NCBI GenBank assembly: GCA_023386835.1
Contig: JAEWIY010000043.1
Coordinates: 1 to 24,809, forward strand
Source of the DNA: Verrucomicrobiota bacterium
GTDB taxonomy: Bacteria > Verrucomicrobiota > Verrucomicrobiia > Opitutales > Opitutaceae
Direction: 5' to 3'
Length of the DNA: 24,809 bases
Below the pieces are notes generated by a model. The model was not told where the DNA came from and made no database searches. It worked only from the letters and a program-made list of their open reading frames with translations. Below, one piece after another: positions 14,595 through 21,431 of the stretch. How positions within the stretch are numbered: position 1 is the stretch's first letter; each line of letters starts with the position of its first letter. Made by a program: the position numbers and the translations under genes.

Positions 14595-14645
14595 TAAAAC
14601 CTTTGCGTGACGTTCACGCTCTTTGCGCCTTGGCGTTTGAGGATC
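14595..14645 (+). repeat. Intergenic repeat copy 2, inverted relative to copy 1
   Basis: Reads aaaacctttgcgtgacgtt, cacgctctttgcgcc, ttggcgtttgagg: the same CTTTGCG...CTTTGCG...CTTGGCG elements as copy 1 but on the plus strand, with the blocks in a different order and spacing. The two form an imperfect inverted pair around about 155 bases of unique sequence. Confidence 0.55.
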
Positions 14646-14689
14646 GAACAAACCCGCTCGCAGCGTGGAGCGGTGTTCCTTGCGCAGAG

Positions 14690-15580
14690 TTACATTTCGA
14701 CGTCGCGGCAGCGGGCGTCGAGTTGGCGGATCAGCAGCTGGAGCTGGAGGTGGGTCAGCTTCTCTTCGGTCGAATCGAGAATGAGAGCGCACAGTTGTCC
14801 GGGATTCAGCACCCGGACATCGCGTTGCACCACGGCGGTGACCCACCAGCCGGGGAACGTCAGCACCGCCGCCACGGGCACACGGTCGCCCAGCACCTGA
14901 AAGACCCAGTGCGACAGCCATTCAGCTTTCGTCCGCGCCGGCACCAGCCCTTGGGTGTCCTGGCCCCAAGGATACACGAGCTGGTCGCCGTCATAGATGA
15001 TCTCATGGTCCTTGCGCCCCGGCAGGGCGGCGCGGCGCGTGTGGGTACGGCTTTCGATGCAGAAGATGCCGGCCGGACCAACGACCACATGGTGCAGGTT
15101 GTCGTCCGGATTGCCGGATTCCGTTGGCACGTCGTGAAACACCCGGTAGCCGGTGGGAATCAGGGGCGCCAGGCACTCGGCCACGGTTCTTTCACCTTGG
15201 AGGGTGCGACGAAGCGCGCTGCGCTGGTTGAAGACGCGAAGCAGAGCCCAGCCTCCCGCGGTCGCGGTGAGCACGAAGAGCCCAAAAGTGGCGATGAGCA
15301 GCCCGAGCGCGGCCGTGCTGCCGTCGAGTCGCGAAAGAAAACCCAGTCCGCCCGTCAGGATCACCAGCGGCAGCAACAGTGATCCGATCAGCAGCCACGG
15401 CAGCGCCTCGTCGATCCGATCGAGCCGCCGACGCAGGCGTTCACCGGGCCCCCGTAGCCATTTTTCCACGACGGGTGGGCGTTGACGCCGCTGCCAGCGC
15501 CAGCGCAGAACCAAGGCGGCCATCGCCAGGTGCACCGTCACCAGGCCTGCCAGAACGGTGGTTAATCCGGGGAGTGCCAT
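14690..15580 (-). CDS. Membrane-anchored NERD-domain protein
   Basis: 296 residues from the ATG at 15580; an in-frame GTG at 15610 would add ten residues and has no better ribosome site. Hydrophobic segments lie at about 4-26, 60-80 and 91-114, followed by a cytoplasmic domain. From about 129 the NERD (nuclease-related) pattern appears: GERTVAECLAPL, YRVFHDVPTE, then NLHHVVVGPAGIFCIESRT. NERD domains are distant relatives of restriction-type nucleases with a D...E-x-K core. Here the Asp of the usual 'N-I-D-H-V-V-V-G' is His (H163), and E176-S-R178 replaces E-x-K, so catalysis is doubtful. The function of such proteins is unknown. It is convergent with rpoC and lies just downstream of the ThuA-ankyrin gene on the same strand. 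Confidence 0.75.
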   Translation of the reverse strand: MALPGLTTVLAGLVTVHLAMAALVLRWRWQRRQRPPVVEKWLRGPGERLRRRLDRIDEALPWLLIGSLLLPLVILTGGLGFLSRLDGSTAALGLLIATFGLFVLTATAGGWALLRVFNQRSALRRTLQGERTVAECLAPLIPTGYRVFHDVPTESGNPDDNLHHVVVGPAGIFCIESRTHTRRAALPGRKDHEIIYDGDQLVYPWGQDTQGLVPARTKAEWLSHWVFQVLGDRVPVAAVLTFPGWWVTAVVQRDVRVLNPGQLCALILDSTEEKLTHLQLQLLIRQLDARCRDVEM

Positions 15581-15657
15581 GCTTCCCGGATGAGCGGCCA
15601 ACTTTCGCACCGCAAGCCAGCAAAGCTTTGCTAACCGCTTTTGCGGAAAAGTTTACG

Positions 15658-17127
15658 CTAGGGTCTTTCGCCCGCGTTAGCCGGGGTGTTCCCTCGGGTG
15701 GAAGCGTCGTCCTGCAGCAAGGCAACCATTTCCGGATGTCCGAATTCCCGGGCAATCTCCACGGCTGTGGCGCCTGTATCCGACCGGATGTGACGATCGG
15801 TTCCTGCGTCCAGCAGCAGACGCGCGACGGTCAGGGCGCCTGCGGCGGCCGCTTCATGGAGCGGCGTGCCACCCAGGCCGCTCCGGATGTTGGGATCGCA
15901 GCCCTGCGCGAGGAGCTGCCGCGTGGCGTCGGCGTCCGCCCGCGCCGCCGTGTGGTGCAGCGGGGTCCATCCCTGCTGATCCCGTCGCGTCATGTCGGCG
16001 CCCCGCTGCAGGAGCAGTTCAAGTGTGCGGGCATCACGCCCGAGCACCGCGGCATGCAGGGGTGTCCGCGCCGCCCGGTCCGGTTCGTTGAGGTCCGCCC
16101 CGGCCTCGATGAGGACCTTGGCGATGTCGGGCTGTCGCCGCAGGATCGCGTGATGCAGCAGGGGAGTGGGGCGGCGGCCGGAGGTAAGGAGTGACGGGTC
16201 CTTGTGCAGATGCCGCTGCACATCCGCGACGTCGCCGCGCGCGATGGCTTCCTCCACCCGCGCATACAGGGGCGCAACCGGTGGCGTTGAAGGCACCCCG
16301 CCTGGCGGCACCGATTTTCCGGCTGCCCAGACGATCCCGTTCAAGACCAGCGTCCGGAACGCGTCATCATACCAGTTGCGATGGTAGTGGCCCCCGGTGA
16401 ACCCGAAGCCGCGGCGTCCGGCCGCATCGGTCAGCGTCCAGGCCAGCACTTGGGCGTCGCCACGGGCGAGGGCCGCCCGCACCGCCGGATTGCCAGAACG
16501 TGGGCCATCTTCGCCGAGGACCTCTGTTTCCGGCAACGCCAGCAGCACCGGCTCGATCGCGGCTTCGCGCCGAAAACGCAGATGGAAGTACCATTCGTCG
16601 CGTAATTGAATCTTCGTGACGCCGGCGGCGAGGGGATGACCGGTGCGAGGAACGCTGTCGATTGTCCATACGGGGTTGACGGACCACCCCGGTTCAAAGG
16701 CTCCGCCGAGCGCGTCGTCGAACAGCGCCCGCAGTTCGGCTTCCTCGGCCGAGGGCTCGAGCGCGAAGTGCAGCACGGCCAGCCCGGAGCCGCCTTCCCA
16801 AGCCCTGCGCAGTTCGGCCGCGTGCCCGTTGGCCAGGTGTGCTTCCAGCCCATCGCCGTACAGCACGATCACAGCCGCAGCCGCGAGGTGTTCCTCTTTC
16901 GGCCACTCTGTGACGACCTCCGCGGATACCTTGAGGCCCGACTCGTTCAGCGCGTGCTGAAGCACGCTGGCCCCGAGCGGAAAATCATGTTCGCCCGGTC
17001 CGTGGCTCTTTGGGCCGGCGACGAGGAGGATCCGGACGGGTTCGGCCGTGGACTGGGCGGCGAGGGAAGCGTTCGCCCACACGTATCCACCCAGATACAG
17101 CGCGAGGGAGGCGAGCAGCGGTCTCAC
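15658..17127 (-). CDS. Secreted ThuA-like domain protein with C-terminal ankyrin repeats
   Basis: 489 residues from the GTG at 17127. The frame is open further upstream, but this start gives a clean signal peptide (RPLLASLALYLGGYVWANAS, cut near residue 25) and leaves the divergent gene at 17227 free. Residues about 31-271 match the ThuA-like/class I glutamine amidotransferase-like fold seen in many planctomycetes and Verrucomicrobia: ILLVAGPKSHGPGEHDFPLG, a 'VIVLYGDG' strand, LAVLHFALEPS, RDEWYFHLRF and the final GGHYHRNWYDDAFRTLVLNG. Residues about 287-476 form around five ankyrin repeats (e.g. RTPLHAAVLGRDARTLELLL, GWTPLHHTAARADADATRQL). ThuA relatives have been tied to sugar or trehalose use; the substrate here is unknown. 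The ankyrin part suggests a periplasmic protein-protein contact. Confidence 0.75.
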   Translation of the reverse strand: MRPLLASLALYLGGYVWANASLAAQSTAEPVRILLVAGPKSHGPGEHDFPLGASVLQHALNESGLKVSAEVVTEWPKEEHLAAAAVIVLYGDGLEAHLANGHAAELRRAWEGGSGLAVLHFALEPSAEEAELRALFDDALGGAFEPGWSVNPVWTIDSVPRTGHPLAAGVTKIQLRDEWYFHLRFRREAAIEPVLLALPETEVLGEDGPRSGNPAVRAALARGDAQVLAWTLTDAAGRRGFGFTGGHYHRNWYDDAFRTLVLNGIVWAAGKSVPPGGVPSTPPVAPLYARVEEAIARGDVADVQRHLHKDPSLLTSGRRPTPLLHHAILRRQPDIAKVLIEAGADLNEPDRAARTPLHAAVLGRDARTLELLLQRGADMTRRDQQGWTPLHHTAARADADATRQLLAQGCDPNIRSGLGGTPLHEAAAAGALTVARLLLDAGTDRHIRSDTGATAVEIAREFGHPEMVALLQDDASTRGNTPANAGERP

Positions 17128-17226
17128 GGCTGCAGCAAAGCCAGACTGCACCCGGGTGCAACGCCGTCTGCGGCACGGGCAAGCGGGAAGCTTGTGCCGC
17201 ACCGCCGCGGCCTTCACTTCTGGCTC

Positions 17227-17961
17227 ATGCCAGACCGTCGGGCGCATCGAGGGCCTCACCCGGAGGACGCGGTTCTTTTCGGTAAGACCCAACTGGGCGC
17301 GCTGCAGCACGCAGGCCATGACCTAAATTGGCTCCTGGATCGTGGATACGCGCTGACGTCTTCCCTGGCGCTGACGGGTAATCGGTATCGGCTGAATCAA
17401 CGGCAGCGGGTGGCCGTGGCGCGCTGTGCGTGCAGCCTTGACCAGCGCCAGAACAGGTCGCGAACCGAGCTGCCCTTTGCGGCGCTTGCGGGACGCGAGC
17501 TGTGGCTCGATGGCTACAACGTGCTCATCACCGTTGAGGCGGCGCTGGCGGGTGGAGTGATTCTGGTTGGTCGCGATGGATGCGTGCGAGACATGGCCAG
17601 TTTGCACGGCACGTACCGTGAGGTCGCCGAGACTGACCGCGCGGCTCGACTGATCGGCGAGACGCTCACGCAGGCGGGTGTTGTGCGTTGTCACTGGCTG
17701 CTGGATCGGCCGGTCGGCAACAGCGGACGTCTGCGAGCCCGGTTGCGCACCATCGCCGAGGCTGCCGGCTGGTTGTGGGAAGTTACCTTGGACGACAGTC
17801 CTGACGCTGCCTTGGCCAAGGTAGACGGGATTGTCGCGACGTCGGATAGCGTGGTGCTGGATCATTGCACGCGCTGGTCGAATGTCGCCGGCGCCGTCAT
17901 CGCTCGACACGTGGCGAATGCATGGCACGTCGACCTGAGCGGCTCGTGCCCGATTCCGTAG
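17227..17961 (+). CDS. DUF434/DUF5616 family protein, possible PIN-like nuclease
   Basis: 244 residues from the ATG at 17227. The same frame stays open far upstream, but that part is antisense to the ThuA gene. The N-terminus MPDRRAHRGPHPEDAVLF, then LNWLLDRGYA, SSLALTGNRYRLNQRQRVAV and ARCACS, is the typical DUF434 layout. The second half, from about 90, has ELWLDGYNVLITVEAALAGG, GRDGCVRDMASLHGTYREV and VDGIVATSDSVVLD. The function is not established. By eye, D95 in DGYN, E104, D160, D200 and D207 resemble the acidic core and DGYN start of NYN/PIN nucleases; that is inference. It is divergent from the ThuA gene with a 99-base gap, and 90 bases before uxuA on the same strand. No Shine-Dalgarno is seen. 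Confidence 0.75.
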   Translation: MPDRRAHRGPHPEDAVLFGKTQLGALQHAGHDLNWLLDRGYALTSSLALTGNRYRLNQRQRVAVARCACSLDQRQNRSRTELPFAALAGRELWLDGYNVLITVEAALAGGVILVGRDGCVRDMASLHGTYREVAETDRAARLIGETLTQAGVVRCHWLLDRPVGNSGRLRARLRTIAEAAGWLWEVTLDDSPDAALAKVDGIVATSDSVVLDHCTRWSNVAGAVIARHVANAWHVDLSGSCPIP

Positions 17962-18051
17962 CGAGGTGAGCCTTGTCGCATGCGCCGTTTGGCCGACGTG
18001 TTTCGTCAACGTTCGACGGGATCACACTCTGGCGCTGCAGAAGGACGGGCT

Positions 18052-19140
18052 ATGGTCCAGACTTTCACCATGAAACTCGGTCTCGGTCTCTACCGGCATA
18101 TGCTGACGCGCGACAACTTCGCTTTTGCGCGGCAGGCAGGCGCCACCCACATCGTCGCCCATCTGGTCGATTACTTTCGCGGCGGCGCGCAGAGCGACCG
18201 GGACGACCAGCCCACCGGCACCGATTTTGGATGGGGCCTGGCCGGTGATGCGGGTCACCTTTGGACCGAGCAAGAACTCGCGGACCTGCGTCGTGGAGTG
18301 GAGGAGGCGGGCCTGAAGCTGGAGGCGATTGAAAACTTCGATCCGGCCCATTGGCACGACATCCTGCTCGATGGTCCGAAACGCGAGCAACACATCGAGA
18401 ATGTCCGTACCATTCTGCGCCGAATGGGGCGCGTCGGCATTCCGATCATGGGCTACAACTTCAGCATCGCGGGTGTGGCTGGCCGCACGAAAGGCAACTA
18501 CGCGCGCGGTGACGCACCCTCTGTCGGCATGGAGGGGCCTTATGACCCGCCGATGCCGAACGGCATGGTTTGGAACATGGTCTACGATCCGGAGGCGCCG
18601 GCCGGCACCCTCGCTTCGATCTCACCGGACGAATTGTGGCGGCGATTGCAGCGTTTTCTGGAGGACGTGTTACCGGTGGCCGAAGAGGCGGGCGTGAAAC
18701 TGGCGCTCCATCCCGACGATCCTCCGACGCCCACGATCCGCTCGCAGCCCCGGCTCGTGTATCAGCCGCACCTCTACCAGAAGGTGATCGACCTTGCCCC
18801 GAGTCCGGCCAACACGCTGGAGTTCTGCATCGGCTCCCTGGCCGAGATGACCGAGGGCGACATTTATGGCGTCGTCGACCACTACAGCCGGCAGGGGCGC
18901 CTCGGATACGTTCACTTCCGCAACATCCGCGGCAAAGTGCCCACGTACAAGGAGACCTTCATCGACGACGGTGATGTCGACATGTTGCGCGTCATCGAGA
19001 TCCTGCACCGCAACGGCTACGATGGCGTGTTGATTCCGGACCACACGCCGCAGATGACGTGTGGCGCGCCGTGGCACGCCGGCATGGCCTTTGCGATGGG
19101 CTACATGCGGGCGGCCCTGCAGAGCCTCGGGATCAAGTGA
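18052..19140 (+). CDS. uxuA: Mannonate dehydratase (UxuA family)
   Basis: 362 residues. The ATG at 18052 has AAGGA (18041-18045) six bases upstream; a later ATG at 18070 has none, and the longer open frame upstream lacks family sequence. UxuA removes water from D-mannonate to give 2-keto-3-deoxygluconate in glucuronate breakdown, in the cytoplasm. Family motifs include MGYNFSIAGVAGR, LALHPDDPP, LEFCIGSLAEM, HFRNIRGKVPTYKETFIDDGD and LIPDHTPQM. The His, Cys, His and Asp in these blocks match the metal ligands known for the family. The protein is slightly short but complete. It converges on the GH67 gene, which could supply glucuronic acid. The uxaC and uxuB partners are not in the window. Confidence 0.88.
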   Translation: MVQTFTMKLGLGLYRHMLTRDNFAFARQAGATHIVAHLVDYFRGGAQSDRDDQPTGTDFGWGLAGDAGHLWTEQELADLRRGVEEAGLKLEAIENFDPAHWHDILLDGPKREQHIENVRTILRRMGRVGIPIMGYNFSIAGVAGRTKGNYARGDAPSVGMEGPYDPPMPNGMVWNMVYDPEAPAGTLASISPDELWRRLQRFLEDVLPVAEEAGVKLALHPDDPPTPTIRSQPRLVYQPHLYQKVIDLAPSPANTLEFCIGSLAEMTEGDIYGVVDHYSRQGRLGYVHFRNIRGKVPTYKETFIDDGDVDMLRVIEILHRNGYDGVLIPDHTPQMTCGAPWHAGMAFAMGYMRAALQSLGIK

Positions 19141-19146
19141 TGGCCC

Positions 19147-19161
19147 GCCGCGTGCCGCGGC
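19147..19161. terminator. Small GC hairpin between convergent uxuA and GH67
   Basis: GCCGCG (19147-19152) pairs with CGCGGC (19156-19161) around TGC, a few bases after the uxuA stop. No T-run follows on either strand, so it is only a weak candidate for ending the two convergent transcripts. Nothing better was seen in the 81-base gap. Confidence 0.2.
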
Positions 19162-19221
19162 AGGTCGGCGCTACGGGGCTTCAGTGCCCGGCCCCCAGCG
19201 GCTCGCGGCGCACGATGACGA

Positions 19222-21348
19222 TCAGCGGCCGCTTGGGTTGCCGGGGAGAAAACGCAGGTTGATCGCCTGATAGTCTTCCAACGTCATCGCTGGCGGCTCG
19301 ACGCCAGCTGGCAGCGGTCGTTGGGAAAAGGTCTGGAAGTACAGCAGGCACGCGTCTCGCCAGGTGACGGCGTGCTCCTCCTGGATCTTAAGCAACGCAG
19401 CAACGTGCGTGTGCCGCTCGGCGTCGACGGCTCCCTCCAACTGCGTCCATTGCTGGCGCCAGCGCCGGACCGTATCGACGCCGGCCTGGTAGTGCAGGGC
19501 GAGTTCATCCCAGAGAATCCGACCGGACGGCATCTTCCAGTCCCATGGCAAATGGTGAAACCACAGGAGGAGCTCGGGCGGAATCCTGTTGGGATCACTC
19601 CACAATTGCTGGATCTCGGGCGCGTATTGCTCGAGGGCCTTCGAGCCGGTGGCGGTGCGGTCGAAGCCAAGGCCGTTCCGGTCCGCGCGGTGGTAGTAAA
19701 CGGAGGTCCAGTCCATGCGCCCCGCGCCCTGCAGGTCGACCCAGGGACCCGGACCGTAATGGTGCCCCTCGGCCATGATGTGGTGCAGGCCGAGCGGCAT
19801 CTGATAGTTCACAACCGCCTCGCGCGACTCGAGCAGCATGGGCCGCAGAATCGGCAGCACGGTTTCGTCGTCGTCGAACGTCAGCCGTATCCATTCGTCG
19901 GCGACAACTTCGGAGGTGAGGGCATGATCCCAGGCCTGGCGGCCGAAGGTGTACCAGTTGGCCTGCTGCAGCGGATGGCCCGTCCAGTTGCGGTCGTTGC
20001 CGATGTTGGCCACGCCGGCGATCGCCGTGACGGGATGACCGTCGACCGTGCCATCAATCACCTGGGCGACGGTGGTGCCGGGCCCGGATTGGTAGGTGTC
20101 GGCCTTCAGCGTCTCCTCGAACATCGGCCCGAGAAAGGCGAGATTTGTGCCCTGGCCGAGGTACTCCTGCGTGATCTGCAGTTCGAGCGCGAGGGCCGTT
20201 TTCGGCATGGCGCCAAAGAGCGGACTAAACGGTTCTCGCGGCATAAAGTCGATGGGACCGTTTTTGATTTGGACGAGTACGTTGGGACGAAACTGGCCGT
20301 CGAGCGGCTTGAACTCCTGATACGCCTGCTTCGCGCGATCCTCCGGTGTTTCGTGGCTGTAAACAAAGGCCCGCCACATCACGATGCCCCCGTGCGGACC
20401 CACCGCGTCGGCCAGGAGGTTCGCCCCGTCGGCGTGCGTGCGGCCGTAGTCCTGCGGGCCCGGCTGCCCCTCTGAGTTGGCTTTTACAAGGAATCCGCCG
20501 AAATCGGGGATCAGCGCGTAGATTTCATCCGCCTTCCCCTTCCACCATTCGGCCACCGCCGGGTCGAGCGGGTCGGCGGTCGACAGGCCGCCGATCTCAA
20601 CTGGGGCGCTGAACCGCGCCGTCAGGTAAACACGGATACCGTAAGGCCGGAACACGCCGGCCAGCGCGGCGACCTTCTCAAGCCATGGCTTCGTCAGCAC
20701 GAGCGCGTTGGCGTTCACGTTGGTCAGCACCGTGCCGTTGATGCCGATGGACGCGTTCGCTCGGGCGTAATCGCGATAACGCGGCGAGAGGTAATCGGGC
20801 AACACGTGCCATTCCCAAAGCGAGAAGCCCGCGTAACCGCGTTCGACGGTCCGATTGAGGTTGTCCCAGTGATTGAGGATGCGGCGCTGGATGCGCGGCG
20901 CGCTGGTCCGATCGATTTGTTCGAGCGGGCGGGCCATCTGCAGCTCGCGCAAAAAGGCGAACGCGCCGTAGAGCACGCCCACATCCGTGTTCGCGCTGAT
21001 CTTCACTTGGGTGCGGGAGGAGCCTTGCGACGTTTGCAGCTGATAACCTTCGGTGCCGAGCAGTGGGTTGTTGGAGCACGCCTCCGTGCGGATCGTCGGC
21101 ACGAAGCCGAGCATTTCCATCAACGCCGTGGTCAACTCGTCACGAGCCGCGTCCAGGGTGGGCGAATCGCGGCGCTCGGCCGAGGCGAGCACGATTTCCT
21201 TCAGACCGGCGGTGTAGGACTCGAGCTGCGCCTCGTCGCCCACCCGTGAATACCGCAGCCAAAGCTCGTAGCCATCCTCCGCTCGGGCGGTGTTGAGCAG
21301 GCCGGCGAATAGGCTGATCGCAAGGAATCGAAGCAGGGGACGCATCAT
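19222..21348 (-). CDS. aguA: GH67 alpha-glucuronidase, exported
   Basis: 708 residues, normal for GH67. The enzyme removes glucuronic or 4-O-methylglucuronic acid from the non-reducing end of xylo-oligosaccharides. A Sec signal peptide is clear (MRPLLRFLAISLFAGLLNTARA, cut after residue 23), placing it in the periplasm or outside. The catalytic domain shows RRILNHWDNLNRTVERGYAG, LTNVNANALVLT, the acid Glu in VKANSEGQPGP (E293), the base Asp in KNGPIDFMPREPF (D367) and Glu in ITQEYLGQG (E395). These line up with E292, D365 and E393 reported for Cellvibrio GlcA67A. The C-terminal part (LPWDWKMPSG, LHYQAGVDTVRRW) is also typical. It lies 83 bases downstream of the GH52 gene on the same strand, probably one transcript. 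No Shine-Dalgarno is visible. Confidence 0.95.
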   Translation of the reverse strand: MMRPLLRFLAISLFAGLLNTARAEDGYELWLRYSRVGDEAQLESYTAGLKEIVLASAERRDSPTLDAARDELTTALMEMLGFVPTIRTEACSNNPLLGTEGYQLQTSQGSSRTQVKISANTDVGVLYGAFAFLRELQMARPLEQIDRTSAPRIQRRILNHWDNLNRTVERGYAGFSLWEWHVLPDYLSPRYRDYARANASIGINGTVLTNVNANALVLTKPWLEKVAALAGVFRPYGIRVYLTARFSAPVEIGGLSTADPLDPAVAEWWKGKADEIYALIPDFGGFLVKANSEGQPGPQDYGRTHADGANLLADAVGPHGGIVMWRAFVYSHETPEDRAKQAYQEFKPLDGQFRPNVLVQIKNGPIDFMPREPFSPLFGAMPKTALALELQITQEYLGQGTNLAFLGPMFEETLKADTYQSGPGTTVAQVIDGTVDGHPVTAIAGVANIGNDRNWTGHPLQQANWYTFGRQAWDHALTSEVVADEWIRLTFDDDETVLPILRPMLLESREAVVNYQMPLGLHHIMAEGHHYGPGPWVDLQGAGRMDWTSVYYHRADRNGLGFDRTATGSKALEQYAPEIQQLWSDPNRIPPELLLWFHHLPWDWKMPSGRILWDELALHYQAGVDTVRRWRQQWTQLEGAVDAERHTHVAALLKIQEEHAVTWRDACLLYFQTFSQRPLPAGVEPPAMTLEDYQAINLRFLPGNPSGR

Positions 21349-21392
21349 GACAGGAGTAAGCGGAAGGACTCCGGGGCGGCAGCCGCCGCGGA

Positions 21393-21413
21393 GAAGACGT
21401 TGAACGAAACGCG
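21393..21413 (-). promoter_or_regulatory. Candidate shared motif upstream of GH67
   Basis: On the plus strand the run ACGTTGAACGAAAC occurs in the GH52-GH67 gap. A one-base-shorter version, ACGTTGACGAAAC, occurs on the minus strand at about 18000-18013 ahead of uxuA. The resemblance could mark a common regulator site, but the one-base length difference weakens this and no copy was seen ahead of the lacI gene. Confidence 0.2.
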
Positions 21414-21431
21414 ATGCACGCGGCGCGAGGA

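Larger units (their letters stand above)
14370..14689. other. Non-coding stretch between rpoC and the NERD gene
   Basis: About 320 bases beyond the terminator with no gene I can support; open frames here are short or enter from the neighbouring genes. Apart from the two inverted repeat copies listed separately, I see no tRNA, ncRNA or clear promoter. The convergent genes on either side mean no promoter is required here. Confidence 0.6.

Noticed and set aside
16606..17226. Long N-terminal extension of the DUF434 frame
   Set aside because: This part is antisense to the ThuA-ankyrin gene and has no family similarity; the recognisable protein begins at MPDRR (17227).
17128..17319. N-terminal extension of the ThuA-ankyrin frame to 17319
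   Set aside because: It would overlap the divergent DUF434 start, is Arg/Cys-rich and buries the signal peptide; the GTG at 17127 explains the data better.
19321..20475. 384-residue plus-strand frame opposite GH67, and similar plus-strand frames opposite GH52
   Set aside because: No family features; the minus-strand glycoside hydrolases are unmistakable.
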